Source: an uncultured Balneola sp. (GTDB lineage Bacteria > Bacteroidota > Rhodothermia > Balneolales > Balneolaceae). Taken from it: DNA of 64,000 nucleotides. Below, piece by piece: positions 37,416-48,417 of this stretch (positions are counted from its first letter, which is position 1; each line of letters starts with the position of its first letter). The stretch lies in contig CAJXQC010000011.1 in the NCBI GenBank assembly GCA_913058495.1, positions 1 to 64,000 on the forward strand, in the 5' to 3' direction. Below the pieces are notes generated by a model. It made no database searches and was not told the origin of the DNA. It worked only from the letters and a program-made list of their open reading frames with translations. A program made the position numbers and the translations under genes.

Positions 37416-38411
37416 TTGGCAAATACTGACTTACAAAAAAAACTTTACAGCTATATTGAAAAAGCAATTGTGGAATTAGAGATTCCCACAATTCCTGAAT
37501 CTTTATATGCTCCTTATTCTTATACAATGAATATTGGAGGGAAGAGAATTCGTCCTTATTTAGTTCTTCTGAGTTCAGGAATTTGCGATGGCAAAATTAG
37601 TGATGCTTTGCCTTCTGCTTTAGCAGTTGAAGTTTTGCACAACTTCACACTTGTTCATGATGACATAATGGACAGCGCTGATAAAAGGCGCGGGAAGCCG
37701 AGTGTTTTTAAAAAGTGGGATCAAAACACTGCCATACTATCCGGAGATGTAATGTTTGCTGATGCTTTTAAGCAATTAGAGTACTACGGCAGAGATGAAA
37801 CTTTTTCCAAAGAAGAATATTTCCAGATTCACAAAACATTCACAGAAGCTACTATAACAGTTTGTGAGGGGCAGGCGCTGGACATGGATTTCGTATCCAG
37901 AACTGATGTGGATCATTTTGAATATACAGAAATGATAAAAGGAAAAACCTCAGCATTACTTGCCTGCTCTCTGAAAATGGGAGCTATTGCTGCTCATGCT
38001 ACTAATGAACAAGTAAATTCCCTTTTCAACTTAGGAATCGAAATGGGAATTGCTTTCCAAATTCAGGATGATTTACTGGATGTTACAGCAGATCCCGAAA
38101 AGTTTGGAAAGAGGGTATGCGGAGATATTTATGAAGGAAAGAAAACATATCTTACTATACTTGCGTTAGAACGTTCGAATCAGCAACAAAGACACACTAT
38201 TGAAACAGTCTTAGCTGATTCCGATCCCACAAAGAAATCGGTAGATGAAGTGCTAAACATAATGAATGATCTGAATGTGATCTCGGATATAGAGAATGAA
38301 GTTGCTCAACATTATGAAAAAGCTATCAGCTCACTGAATTTTTTTAAGGAGTCAGAATACAAACAACAGCTGAAAAATCTTCTTATCTTTCTAAAAAACA
38401 GAGATCATTAA
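37416..38411 (+). CDS. Polyprenyl (probably geranylgeranyl/farnesyl) diphosphate synthase, TTG start as called
   Basis: GGKRIRPYLVLL, VHDDIMDSADKRRGKPS first Asp-rich motif, FQIQDDLLDV second Asp-rich motif. Confidence 0.93.
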   Translation: MANTDLQKKLYSYIEKAIVELEIPTIPESLYAPYSYTMNIGGKRIRPYLVLLSSGICDGKISDALPSALAVEVLHNFTLVHDDIMDSADKRRGKPSVFKKWDQNTAILSGDVMFADAFKQLEYYGRDETFSKEEYFQIHKTFTEATITVCEGQALDMDFVSRTDVDHFEYTEMIKGKTSALLACSLKMGAIAAHATNEQVNSLFNLGIEMGIAFQIQDDLLDVTADPEKFGKRVCGDIYEGKKTYLTILALERSNQQQRHTIETVLADSDPTKKSVDEVLNIMNDLNVISDIENEVAQHYEKAISSLNFFKESEYKQQLKNLLIFLKNRDH

Positions 38412-38424
38412 TTATAATTTTCGA

Positions 38425-39258
38425 ATGAACAAAATTTCATATTTCTTATTAATCAGTATTTTTTTAATTACAGCCTGTAAAAGCACCAGACTTGTAAATC
38501 CCGGAGATTCAGTAGAAGAAGCTTATCAAAAAGGGATTACAAATTTTGAAGAAGGAAACTACTCTGATGCAGCAGAAATTTTCGAGACTGTAACCAGGAT
38601 TGGCAGAGGAAGTGAATACGCTCAACAAGCTCAATATTATCTTGCAGAAAGTTATTTTAATCAAAAAAGATACATACTCGCAGAGTCGGAATATCTTAGA
38701 TTTATCACTTTTTATCCCCGAGATCCAAAAAGAGAAGAAGTGGATTTCAAAAAGGCCATAAGCATTTATGAGCAAAGTCCAAGATACAGGCTAGACCAAA
38801 CTGCAACCAGAAGAGCAATCGATGAATTTCAATTGTTTAATAGCCGTTATCCTAATTCGGAATATGTAACTCAGTCAGCAGATAAAATTAATGAGTTAAG
38901 AGAAAAGCTTGCCAGAAAGTATTTTGAATCTGCACAATTTTATTCAAGAACAGACCAGTATAAAGCTGCTACTATTTATTACGATCTGGTTATTGATCGT
39001 TATCCCGAATCGAAATGGGCAGAAACTGCTCTTATCAAACAAATTGAAACCTACAATGACTATGCTTTTAATAGTGTTTTAAGTAAACAGATTGAAAGAT
39101 ACGAGCTTGCGATCTCTAACTATGAAAAATACATACAGCTATTCCCTCAGGGTAATGGGCGTGGGGAAGCAGAGTCTTTACGAGATCAAGCAGAGCAAGG
39201 CATTAAAGATGCCAAAGATGAAATTTCAGAAAGGCAGGCTGAAAATCAGAGTAACTAA
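38425..39258 (+). CDS. Outer membrane assembly lipoprotein BamD-like
   Basis: Lipobox ITAC; TPR repeats; AQQAQYYLAESYFNQKRYILAESEYLRFITFYP. Confidence 0.85.
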   Translation: MNKISYFLLISIFLITACKSTRLVNPGDSVEEAYQKGITNFEEGNYSDAAEIFETVTRIGRGSEYAQQAQYYLAESYFNQKRYILAESEYLRFITFYPRDPKREEVDFKKAISIYEQSPRYRLDQTATRRAIDEFQLFNSRYPNSEYVTQSADKINELREKLARKYFESAQFYSRTDQYKAATIYYDLVIDRYPESKWAETALIKQIETYNDYAFNSVLSKQIERYELAISNYEKYIQLFPQGNGRGEAESLRDQAEQGIKDAKDEISERQAENQSN

Positions 39259-39264
39259 ATTATT

Positions 39265-39843
39265 TTGAAAAAAATTGGTCTCTTTGGGGGTACATTTGAC
39301 CCGGTTCATATCGGGCATATTGAGATAGCTGATTCCTTTATTAATTCGGGATGCATAGATGAACTTTGGATTTTGCTTACCCCGTTTCCACCGCACAAGC
39401 TGGAGAAAAAACATGTCTCATATGATACCCGCTTTCAAATGCTAAAGTTGGCGTTCAAGGAATTTGACTGCAAAATACTATCTGTTGAAAAAGATCTTCC
39501 AAAGCCTTCCTATACCTATAGAACAATTCAGGCTTTAAAAAAAGACCATCCTGATAATATTTTTTATTTTTGTCTGGGCGAGGATAGCCTTTCAAAGTTC
39601 CATACCTGGAAACACTATGAAAAAATTCTGGAAGAAGCTGAACTATTAGTAGCCAAAAGACCTAATTCTGATCACAAATCAGTGGATGAAATTATACTAT
39701 CTAAAACTATTTTTGTTGACCATCATCCAATAGACATTTCTTCTTCAACCATTAAAGAAAATATTAACGACAAAGAATTCTTGAAATCCAATCTTCCGAA
39801 TTCAGTTTATTCAGTTATTGAAAAAGAGAATTTATATCGCTAA
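39265..39843 (+). CDS. nadD: Nicotinate-nucleotide adenylyltransferase, TTG start as called
   Basis: IGLFGGTFDPVHIGHIEIA, LGEDSLSKFHTWKHYEKIL, DISSSTIKENI. Confidence 0.93.
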   Translation: MKKIGLFGGTFDPVHIGHIEIADSFINSGCIDELWILLTPFPPHKLEKKHVSYDTRFQMLKLAFKEFDCKILSVEKDLPKPSYTYRTIQALKKDHPDNIFYFCLGEDSLSKFHTWKHYEKILEEAELLVAKRPNSDHKSVDEIILSKTIFVDHHPIDISSSTIKENINDKEFLKSNLPNSVYSVIEKENLYR

Positions 39844-39867
39844 TTACCGCGAACTAAAAAATCTCGT

Positions 39868-40890
39868 ATGTCTTTATCCCGTAAACAATTTCTAAAAAGT
39901 ACAAGCCTTGTTTCTCTTGGTTTGGCTGGACTATCCAAAAACTCATTTGAAACAGAAAAAACCAGTGTTACCGGGTTGATTCTTCCAAAAGCTATAAACT
40001 GGAATTCTACCCTTGGTTTGGTGGCACCCGCCAGCCCTATATATGATCCCTCTCAATTTGATGAGATGATATCTGATTTAAAAGAACTTGGATTCAATCT
40101 CAAACTTGGGAAACATGTTCAGGACCAATACGGATATCTTGCAGGAACAGACAAAGACAGAGCGGAAGATTTAATGAGTATGTTTAAGGACCCTGAAGTG
40201 GATGCTATCCTATGTGTAAGAGGAGGCTGGGGCTGCAACAGACTTATCGATCTTCTAGATTATAAAGTAATAAAAGAGAATCCTAAACCACTAATTGGTT
40301 TCAGTGACATTACTTCTTTACACAATGCAATTCTTTCTAAAACAGGGTTGGTAAGCTTTCACGGACCGGTTGGAAAATCCGAGTGGAATACCTTTACCAA
40401 AAAAAGCTTTGAACAAGTTTTAATAAACAAAAAAAGAGAAGTCTACGAACTTGATGAACTACAGGTCGATGCTTTTACAATTAACTCGGGTACTGCTGAA
40501 GGCCCTTTGTTAGGCGGTAATCTTTCAGTTTTAGTTGCTATGTTAGGTTCTGATTATTTACCAAATTTTGAAAATGCTATTCTCTTTTTGGAAGACGTTG
40601 GAGAAGATGTCTATAGATTGGACAGGATGTTAACACAATTGAAACTAAACGGTATTCTGGATCAAATTTCAGGCTTTATCTTTGGGAAATGTACTAACTG
40701 TGATGCCGGATCTAACAGCTTAACTCTTCCACAACTTTTAAACGACTTAATTAAGCCGTTAGATATACCAGCTTTTTATGGAGCAATGATAAGTCATGAA
40801 GAACTTAATGTAACAATTCCGGTTGGTATCCGTGCTAGGATGGTCGCTGAAGAAATGAAGTTCGAGACTTTATCTTCTGCTGTTAAGTAG
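39868..40890 (+). CDS. S66-family LD-carboxypeptidase
   Basis: LGLVAPASPIYDPSQF, AILCVRGGWGCNRLID, LIGFSDIT, FLEDVGEDVYRLDRML; Tat-like SRKQFLK N-terminus. Confidence 0.88.
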   Translation: MSLSRKQFLKSTSLVSLGLAGLSKNSFETEKTSVTGLILPKAINWNSTLGLVAPASPIYDPSQFDEMISDLKELGFNLKLGKHVQDQYGYLAGTDKDRAEDLMSMFKDPEVDAILCVRGGWGCNRLIDLLDYKVIKENPKPLIGFSDITSLHNAILSKTGLVSFHGPVGKSEWNTFTKKSFEQVLINKKREVYELDELQVDAFTINSGTAEGPLLGGNLSVLVAMLGSDYLPNFENAILFLEDVGEDVYRLDRMLTQLKLNGILDQISGFIFGKCTNCDAGSNSLTLPQLLNDLIKPLDIPAFYGAMISHEELNVTIPVGIRARMVAEEMKFETLSSAVK

Positions 40891-40962
40891 ACAAAATTTT
40901 ACTCAGACTTTACACGGAAATTTACTTATTTCCACTGCTAACTATATTAAAACTTAGAATAC

Positions 40963-43900
40963 ATGATCAAGCTAAAGAGCTATCGCAAAATAACGGGATT
41001 TATATTTTTGATCACGGGTACTTTTACAACTCTGACATTAGCACAAAATGTTGGTACTTCAAACTTTGTGAGTTTCTATTCTGATACTTCAGACACAAAC
41101 AATATTGAAAAAAAATCTTCAAATTTACCACTAGATCCGGGTAGATTAATTTCCATCGAATCTGATGAAGCAACATGGATGTCTTTGGATGTGAGTCCGG
41201 ACGGTTCAAAGATCGCCTTCGACTTCATGGGAGACATCTATCAGATACCTGCAACCGGTGGGGAAGCAGTTCAACTTACAGATGGGATGGCTTTCGATTC
41301 TCATCCCAGATACAGTCCGGATGGAAAGTATTTACTGTATGTATCAGATGCACACGGAGCAGACAATTTATATTACATCAACATAGAAGATACATCAGAT
41401 GTTACTCAGCTTACCAAAGGTAAAGGTGACGGATATGCATCAGCTGAATGGACACCGGATGGAAACTATATAATTGGAGCTAAAGGCAAAGGAACACCTA
41501 AACTTTGGATATATCACAAAGATGGAGGAAGCGGAACAGCTCTTATTTCATCACCAAATGGTTTAAAAACAACGGACCCTGCTGTTGGTCATGAGGGGCG
41601 TTATATCTATTTCTCTCAAAGAAATGGTTCCTGGAACTACAATGCTCAATTTCCTCAATATCAAATTGGAAGATATGATCGAGAAACAGGTGAGCGAACC
41701 TCTGTAACTTCAAGATATGGGTCAGCTTTTACGCCTGTACTTTCAAGTGATGGTAAATGGATGGTTTACGGAAGCAGATTTGAAGACAAAACCGGTCTTG
41801 TTCTCAGGGACATGAATACGGGCTCTGAAAATTGGCTGGCTTATCCGGTTCAAAGAGACGATATGGAATCTCAGGCAACACTTGGGGTGCTTCCGGCTAT
41901 GTCATTTACTCCCGATAATCAAAATTTAATTGCTTTCTACGGCGGTAAAATTCATAACATTCCTCTTAATGGGGAAGCCTCAAAAGAAATACCTTTTAGT
42001 GTTTCTACTGAATTGGAAATGGGACCTGAAGTACTATTTAAATATCCGATCAGTGATGAAACTGAAATGATTGCAACTCAAATCAGAGACGCAGTCCCTT
42101 CACCAGATGGAAAATGGTTAGCATTCACTGTATTAAATGATCTGTATATACAGGAGTTGCCTGAAGGAGAACCTAAACAACTTACAAACTCTGGTACAAC
42201 AGAAGCACAACCTTCTTGGTCTCCGGATGGTAAGAAGCTGGCTTATGTAACGTGGAACGCTGAAGAAGGAGGTGCAATAGTTTCAGTTGATCCTTTTGCA
42301 AGAAGATTCCGTCCAACTAAATTAACTGATAAAACTGGTATTTATACAAATCCTGTTTTCTCAACTGATGGAAGCAAGATCGTTGCATATAGAACTGATA
42401 AACAGGTTTACGACGATTCTTTCGGCCCTGGGTTTTCAGGCTCTTTAACAGATATAGTTTGGCTGCCTTCAAGTGGTGGAGAAGTTTCTGTCATTGACAG
42501 AGCGAAAGGACGTTCTAACCCACATTTCGTAAAATCAGACGACCGAATCTATTTAAACAGAGCCGGAACTTTAGTTTCAATCAGGTGGGATGGTACGGAT
42601 GAAAAAGAACATGTAACTGTTACCGGCATTACAACTTATTCACCTTTTAATCTTGAAACTGCTTTAAAAGAAGCAGAAGCCTGGAAAACACCTGCAGAAA
42701 TTCTTCATCCTGATGGAGATCATGATCATGCCAAAGAAAGTAATCCTCCATCAAGAGCTGCTTTAATTCAAATGGCTCCGGAAGGCGATCAGGCCATGGC
42801 TCAGGTTAACAATGATATTTATGTAGTTACCGTACCTGTAACAGGCGGAAGTACTCCGTCTATCTCTGTTGCAAACGCAGCTTCGGCTCCTTTTCCTTCT
42901 AAAAAATTAACGACTATAGGAGGCCAGTTTCCAACCTGGAGTGCTGATGCCAAAAAGGTTCACTGGTCAATAGGTAATGGACATTTTATCTATAACCTAG
43001 ATGATGCAGAAGCTTTTGAAGATAGTGTGAAAGCAGCAAAAAAGTTGGAAGCTGAAAAGAAGAAAGAAGAAGCTGAGAAAGAAGATGAAGATTCTGATGA
43101 GGGGAAGGATGAAGGTGATAAAGAATCCGAGGAGGAAAAAGAAAAATCAACTGACAAAAAAGAAGACAAGAAAGATGACACTTTTAAACCCATTGAGCTT
43201 TCCATTGATGTAACCATAGAAAAAGATATTCCCGAATCGTCTATACTTCTGAAGAACGCCAGAATTATTACAGCAAATGGTAATGAAGTAATTGAAGGAG
43301 GAGATATTCTGATCAAAAATAACAGAATAGTTCAAGTGGGGAAAAACCTCTCAGAAAATGGTGCTCAAGAAATGGACATGACCGGAAAAACCATAACTCC
43401 GGGATTTGTCGATACTCATGCGCATATGTGGCCGAACTGGGACATCCATAAGGAAGAGATCTTTAATTACGCTGCAAATCTTGCCTATGGTGTTACAACA
43501 ACCAGAGATCCTCAAACAGCAACTACGGATGTTCTTACATATTCTGATATGGTAGAAACCGGAAGGATGCTTGGACCTCGAGTATACTCAACCGGACCTG
43601 GTTTTGGTTTTTGGTCGTATAATGTAAAAAGCTTAGAAGAAGCTCAAAATGTTATGAAGCAGTATAGCAAATACTATGATACAAAGACTATCAAAATGTA
43701 TTTAGCAGGTAACCGTGAGCAACGTCAATGGATCATTCAAGCTGCTCGTGAGCAGAGTATAATGCCAACTACTGAAGGAGCTCTGGATTGGAAATTAAAT
43801 ATGACACAACTCATTGACGGTTATCCTGGACATGAGCATTCATTGCCAATTTATCCGATCTACAGTGATGTTGTTGATGTAATCGCCGAATCAAAAATGG

Positions 43901-44490
43901 CTGTTACACCAACTTTATTAGTTTCTTACGGCGGTCCATGGGCAGAAAATTTTTACTACTCACGTGAAAATCCTTATGATGATCCCAAATTGAATAAATA
44001 TACTCCTTATTCAGTATTGGCGAGCAAGTCAAGACGTAGACCGGGTTGGTTTAGAGATGATGAACATGTATTCCAGAAACATGCAGAAACAATGACCAAG
44101 ATTGTAGAAGCAGGTGGTTTAGCAGGTGTAGGAAGCCACGGTCAGCTTGAAGGACTTGGTTACCACTGGGAACTGTGGTCGGTAGCAGCAGGAGGGATGA
44201 GTAATATTGATGCTATCAGAGTTGCTACCATTCTTGGTGCTGAAGCTATTGGTCTTGATGGAGATCTGGGTTCTATTGAAGAAGGCAAGCTTGCTGATTT
44301 AGTTATTCTTTCAAGTAATCCTCTTGATGATCTCAGAAACACCAATACAGTAACTCATGTAATGAAAAATGGTCGTCTATATGATGCCAATAATCTAAAC
44401 GAGGTTTACCCAAGAAAAGTAAAAGCAAAACCTTTCAGCTGGAATGAGCCAAAACCTCATAGTTTAGGTTTACCGGGAACTAATAAATAA
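40963..44490 (+). CDS. Large TolB/PD40-propeller plus amidohydrolase fusion protein
   Basis: Repeated SPDGKxLxYVS propeller motifs; C-terminal GFVDTHAHMWPNW and LGSIEEGKLADLVIL. Confidence 0.9.
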   Translation: MIKLKSYRKITGFIFLITGTFTTLTLAQNVGTSNFVSFYSDTSDTNNIEKKSSNLPLDPGRLISIESDEATWMSLDVSPDGSKIAFDFMGDIYQIPATGGEAVQLTDGMAFDSHPRYSPDGKYLLYVSDAHGADNLYYINIEDTSDVTQLTKGKGDGYASAEWTPDGNYIIGAKGKGTPKLWIYHKDGGSGTALISSPNGLKTTDPAVGHEGRYIYFSQRNGSWNYNAQFPQYQIGRYDRETGERTSVTSRYGSAFTPVLSSDGKWMVYGSRFEDKTGLVLRDMNTGSENWLAYPVQRDDMESQATLGVLPAMSFTPDNQNLIAFYGGKIHNIPLNGEASKEIPFSVSTELEMGPEVLFKYPISDETEMIATQIRDAVPSPDGKWLAFTVLNDLYIQELPEGEPKQLTNSGTTEAQPSWSPDGKKLAYVTWNAEEGGAIVSVDPFARRFRPTKLTDKTGIYTNPVFSTDGSKIVAYRTDKQVYDDSFGPGFSGSLTDIVWLPSSGGEVSVIDRAKGRSNPHFVKSDDRIYLNRAGTLVSIRWDGTDEKEHVTVTGITTYSPFNLETALKEAEAWKTPAEILHPDGDHDHAKESNPPSRAALIQMAPEGDQAMAQVNNDIYVVTVPVTGGSTPSISVANAASAPFPSKKLTTIGGQFPTWSADAKKVHWSIGNGHFIYNLDDAEAFEDSVKAAKKLEAEKKKEEAEKEDEDSDEGKDEGDKESEEEKEKSTDKKEDKKDDTFKPIELSIDVTIEKDIPESSILLKNARIITANGNEVIEGGDILIKNNRIVQVGKNLSENGAQEMDMTGKTITPGFVDTHAHMWPNWDIHKEEIFNYAANLAYGVTTTRDPQTATTDVLTYSDMVETGRMLGPRVYSTGPGFGFWSYNVKSLEEAQNVMKQYSKYYDTKTIKMYLAGNREQRQWIIQAAREQSIMPTTEGALDWKLNMTQLIDGYPGHEHSLPIYPIYSDVVDVIAESKMAVTPTLLVSYGGPWAENFYYSRENPYDDPKLNKYTPYSVLASKSRRRPGWFRDDEHVFQKHAETMTKIVEAGGLAGVGSHGQLEGLGYHWELWSVAAGGMSNIDAIRVATILGAEAIGLDGDLGSIEEGKLADLVILSSNPLDDLRNTNTVTHVMKNGRLYDANNLNEVYPRKVKAKPFSWNEPKPHSLGLPGTNK

Positions 44491-44499
44491 TTTGTTAAA

Positions 44500-44523
44500 A
44501 GGCTCCTTCTGGAGCCTCTTTTA
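44500..44523. terminator. Bidirectional terminator
   Basis: aggctcc-ttct-ggagcct followed by ctttt between convergent genes. Confidence 0.8.
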
Positions 44524-45606
44524 TATCTTTTTTTCGGATAGGTGAGTTATTTTTTCGCCTTCAATAGTTAAATAATTCCCCATCAAATCAGCAGTTAAAC
44601 AAGAATGAATAGGGAAGATTGTAACTATGTCACCGGGTTCAGTCTTATTAAAAAACTCATCAGAACATTTTATTACTCCGTGTTCCTGAGAAATGGATTT
44701 TAAATAACAACCTTTAACAGGATCACCCCAGTTACGATCATTAGTTTCCACAACTTGACCAAAATAAGATTCTCCATTTTTGAGTACATCAAAATCCTTA
44801 GAAAAATGGACAGCTCCTCCATGAATTAACAATTCATTTCTGGAAGGATATTTAGCTAGCACAGGACATTTCACAGCAACAGCTATATCTTCATAATTAC
44901 AAGAACCGATCTGTGTCTGAATCCAGTCATAAAACACAAAGTTGCCGGGGCTGAGCTCATCAATTTCTCCAAAATCTTTCAACACTGAACAGGAGGGAGT
45001 ATCTCCGAAACAAATTGGTAAATCATATTTGATACGTAATTGACTTAAACGGTCGACAATTGGTTGTATGAACTTCGCTATCTCATTTGATGATCTGCAC
45101 TTGTATGAATGACCGGCATGAGAATAGAAACCATGAAGAGTTAATTTCTCAGAAGCATTAACAGCGGAAATCACTTTTTCAATTTGTTCAGTATCTTCAT
45201 AAAGAATCCCGCTTCTTCCATACTCCGGGTCGATTTCTATATAAACGGATATCCTAGAAGTTAACCTTTGGTCCAATTTCACTACCGAGTTTGGATCCAC
45301 GACTAAGACTCGTAGATCTATTTCTGAAGCCAAATTATTGATATCTTCTACTTCAAGTACATTGAAAGGAATAGCAACAGTAATACTTTTCCAACCATCA
45401 GAAGCAAAGTATTTAGCCATCTTAAGGGATGAAACAGTGATCCCGTTGATAGGAAATTCTCTGAACCAGTTTCCAATTTCTAAGGACTGATGTGTTTTAA
45501 AATGGGGGCGAAATTGTATTCCCGATTGTGAAGCCCTTAAAGCCATTCTTTTTAAATTGTTGTATACCTTTGATTTATCTAAGATCAGGGATAGAGATGT
45601 AATCAC
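44521..45606 (-). CDS. DSD1 / D-threonine aldolase-type alanine-racemase-fold PLP enzyme
   Basis: FRPHFKTHQSLEIG PLP-lysine region; YIEIDPEYGRSGI; GFYSHAGHSY; C-terminal IFPIHSCLTADLM. Confidence 0.8.
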   Translation of the reverse strand: MITSLSLILDKSKVYNNLKRMALRASQSGIQFRPHFKTHQSLEIGNWFREFPINGITVSSLKMAKYFASDGWKSITVAIPFNVLEVEDINNLASEIDLRVLVVDPNSVVKLDQRLTSRISVYIEIDPEYGRSGILYEDTEQIEKVISAVNASEKLTLHGFYSHAGHSYKCRSSNEIAKFIQPIVDRLSQLRIKYDLPICFGDTPSCSVLKDFGEIDELSPGNFVFYDWIQTQIGSCNYEDIAVAVKCPVLAKYPSRNELLIHGGAVHFSKDFDVLKNGESYFGQVVETNDRNWGDPVKGCYLKSISQEHGVIKCSDEFFNKTEPGDIVTIFPIHSCLTADLMGNYLTIEGEKITHLSEKKI

Positions 45607-45749
45607 TTGAAAAGAAATTTTATTTAAGAATGAACCAAATATACATCAAACCTTTAAAAATATATCCAGCACCTTCAAAGTATACATGTAATGGTTTTAT
45701 AAAAAGCATCATTGAAGTGTAGATAACCTAAATAAGCGTTACCTTTAGA

Positions 45750-46190
45750 GTGATGAAAAAGATGAAGAAAGAAATTATTGGCAGATTAGAAACTGTAGAC
45801 CTGCCTACATGGAATATTAAAGAGATAGAAGCTAAGATCGATACCGGAGCATACTCTTCGAGTTTACACTGCCACAATATAGAAGAGTTTGAAAAAAATG
45901 ATACAAACTGGGTTCGGTTTAACCTTTTAGATCCTGATCACCCATCTTATAATGACCGTTTATTTTCTTTGCCGGTATTGGATTCAAGGGAGGTTAAAAG
46001 TTCAAATGGTCAATCTGAATTACGGGTTTTTATTGAAACAAAGATCAGTTTCTTTGGAGTTGAATATCCCATAGAGCTTTCTCTTACTAATCGTTCAGAA
46101 ATGAAATACCCACTATTGATTGGACGTAAGTTTTTAAGAAAAAAATTTCTTGTAGACGTATCCAAAAAAAATCTATCTAAAACTATATAA
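45750..46190 (+). CDS. RimK-associated ATP-dependent zinc protease family (RimB-like)
   Basis: [36 protein letters not shown]. Confidence 0.85.
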   Translation: MMKKMKKEIIGRLETVDLPTWNIKEIEAKIDTGAYSSSLHCHNIEEFEKNDTNWVRFNLLDPDHPSYNDRLFSLPVLDSREVKSSNGQSELRVFIETKISFFGVEYPIELSLTNRSEMKYPLLIGRKFLRKKFLVDVSKKNLSKTI

Positions 46191-46201
46191 ATCTAAGCAT
46201 T

Positions 46202-47125
46202 ATGAAAATTGGAATACTATCAAGAAACGCTAACCTTTATTCAACAAGACGATTGGTTGAAGCCATAGAAGCCAAAGGACATACAGCGCAGGTAATCGAT
46301 CATTTAAAATGTGATATAGTTATTGAACAAGATAAACCAACTATATTCTACAAGGGAGAAAACTTGTCGGGCTTGGACGCTGTTATACCAAGAATTGGTG
46401 CTTCAGTGACTTTCTATGGAACAGCTGTTGTAAGACAATTTGAGATGATGAATATTTTCAGTGCTGTTGAATCTCAAGCACTTGTTCGTTCCAGAGATAA
46501 ATTGAGAAGTCTGCAAATTTTAGCAAAAGCAGGAGTGGGGCTTCCAAAAACAGTTTTTACTAATTATTCCAAAGAAGTTAATAAACTGATTGATTCAGTT
46601 GGTGGAGCTCCTCTTATTGTAAAGTTACTTGAGGGAACACAAGGCTATGGTGTTGTTTTAGCTCCTACAAAAAAAGCAGCTCAATCTATGATTGAAGCAT
46701 TTCATAGTATGAAAGCTCGCGTAATTGTACAGGAATTCATTCAAGAAAGTAAAGGTGCTGATATCAGGGCTTTTGTAGTAAATGGAAAAGTTGCCGGTGC
46801 AATGAAGCGCCAGGGTAAAGAAGGTGAATTCCGTTCCAACCTTCATCAGGGAGGTTCAGGCTCGCTTATTAAGCTTTCCAAGAAGGAGAGAGAGGCTGCC
46901 CTAACTGCAGCTCAAGCAATGGGTTTGCCGATAGCTGGAGTAGATATGCTTCAATCGGAGCGAGGTCCCTTAATCTTGGAAGTTAACTCATCTCCGGGCT
47001 TGGAGGGAATTGAGAAATCAACAGGTAAAGATATTGCGGCAAGTGTTATCAGATATGTAACTTCTGCAGTTGAATCTCAAAGAAGTAAGCCTGCCAAAAG
47101 ACGTAAAATAAAGAGCAATGCCTGA
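46202..47125 (+). CDS. rimK: RimK-type ATP-grasp glutamate ligase
   Basis: [65 protein letters not shown]. Confidence 0.94.
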   Translation: MKIGILSRNANLYSTRRLVEAIEAKGHTAQVIDHLKCDIVIEQDKPTIFYKGENLSGLDAVIPRIGASVTFYGTAVVRQFEMMNIFSAVESQALVRSRDKLRSLQILAKAGVGLPKTVFTNYSKEVNKLIDSVGGAPLIVKLLEGTQGYGVVLAPTKKAAQSMIEAFHSMKARVIVQEFIQESKGADIRAFVVNGKVAGAMKRQGKEGEFRSNLHQGGSGSLIKLSKKEREAALTAAQAMGLPIAGVDMLQSERGPLILEVNSSPGLEGIEKSTGKDIAASVIRYVTSAVESQRSKPAKRRKIKSNA

Positions 47126-48065
47126 TAATTTTCTTACAATCAATAAGGAAAAGATTGGTCTTGGCGAACACAAAGTTATCAATTTTGATATTGCAAGTTT
47201 GCCAACAAGAACTTCAATCAGTCTGCCTGTTCATGTTTATAGATCCCAGCACAAAGGACCTGTTTTATTGCTTACGGGTGGATTACACGGTGATGAACTG
47301 AACGGTGTAGAAATAATTAGAAGAATGATAGAATCCGGAGACTTAATTCCGGAATTTGGCACCGTTATCGCTATTCCGATTGTAAATATTTATGGATTTA
47401 TACAAAATTCACGTGGATTACCAGACGGAAAAGATATTAACAGAAGTTTTCCGGGCATAAAAAAGGGTGGATCTCTTGCCAAGTTACTTGCATACACACT
47501 AATGAAGAATATCATACCCCACATTGATTATGGAATAGATTTTCACACCGGCGGGGCAAGCAGATCCAATTTTCCACAAATAAGAGTAGATCTTACTAAT
47601 GAAAAGGCGCTTGAAATAGCAAAAGCTTTTCAGCCTCCGATTATTGTAAACTCAAAACCTATTCCCAAATCGTTTAGGAGTGCTTCTTTCAAAAAAGGAA
47701 AAAATATTTTAGTCTACGAAACAGGTGAATCATCCAGATTTGATGAATATGGGATTCAAGAGGCTATAAAGGGAACCTTAAGATTGATGAAATTCTTAGG
47801 GATGAAAGAATCTAAATTAGAAGCTCAGGAAACTACAATTTATAGTAGATCTACCTGGATAAGGTCTGGTTATGCCGGACTTTTTTCTCCATCTGTTAAG
47901 TTGGGAGACAGGATCAAAAAGAAACAATTGCTCGGCCATATTAATGGTGCTTATGGTGAACTTCATTCAAGAGTGTTAGCTCCTAAAGAAGGTCGGGTTA
48001 TTGGCTTAAATTATTGCCCTGTAGTAAATAAGGGTGATGCAATTATACATTATTCATATAACTGA
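47118..48065 (+). CDS. Succinylglutamate desuccinylase/aspartoacylase family protein
   Basis: [44 protein letters not shown]. Confidence 0.92.
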   Translation: MPDNFLTINKEKIGLGEHKVINFDIASLPTRTSISLPVHVYRSQHKGPVLLLTGGLHGDELNGVEIIRRMIESGDLIPEFGTVIAIPIVNIYGFIQNSRGLPDGKDINRSFPGIKKGGSLAKLLAYTLMKNIIPHIDYGIDFHTGGASRSNFPQIRVDLTNEKALEIAKAFQPPIIVNSKPIPKSFRSASFKKGKNILVYETGESSRFDEYGIQEAIKGTLRLMKFLGMKESKLEAQETTIYSRSTWIRSGYAGLFSPSVKLGDRIKKKQLLGHINGAYGELHSRVLAPKEGRVIGLNYCPVVNKGDAIIHYSYN

Positions 48066-48068
48066 TTT

Positions 48069-48416
48069 ATGGAATACGATTTACTGTTCACTTTAATAAA
48101 TGATCAAAAGTGGAAAGAAATTGCTGCACAGGGAACATTTCATCCTGTAAGCCTGGACGAACTAGGCTATATAAAATGTATTGATGAAAAAGATCTTCAA
48201 AAGTATATTAACCTGGATATACATAAAGATAAAGATCTGATACTGGTGGTAATTGATCCGCTCAGAGTTAAAGATTCTATAAAAACTGAAAAACAGGATG
48301 GTTTTACAATTATAAAACTATTCGGAGAACTTACTCTAGACGCAATTATAGATAAAATAGACTTGAAACCTTCCAAAAAAGGTGATTATACTTTTTCAGT
48401 AAAGCATTACGACTAA
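48069..48416 (+). CDS. DUF952-like protein
   Basis: Small protein with WKEIAAQGTFHPVSLDELGYIKCI motif. Confidence 0.6.
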   Translation: MEYDLLFTLINDQKWKEIAAQGTFHPVSLDELGYIKCIDEKDLQKYINLDIHKDKDLILVVIDPLRVKDSIKTEKQDGFTIIKLFGELTLDAIIDKIDLKPSKKGDYTFSVKHYD

Positions 48417-48417
48417 T

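Noticed and set aside
42990-43316. Ser-rich antisense ORF (108 aa)
   Set aside because: It is the antisense of a Lys/Glu/Asp-rich coding stretch, a known compositional artefact.
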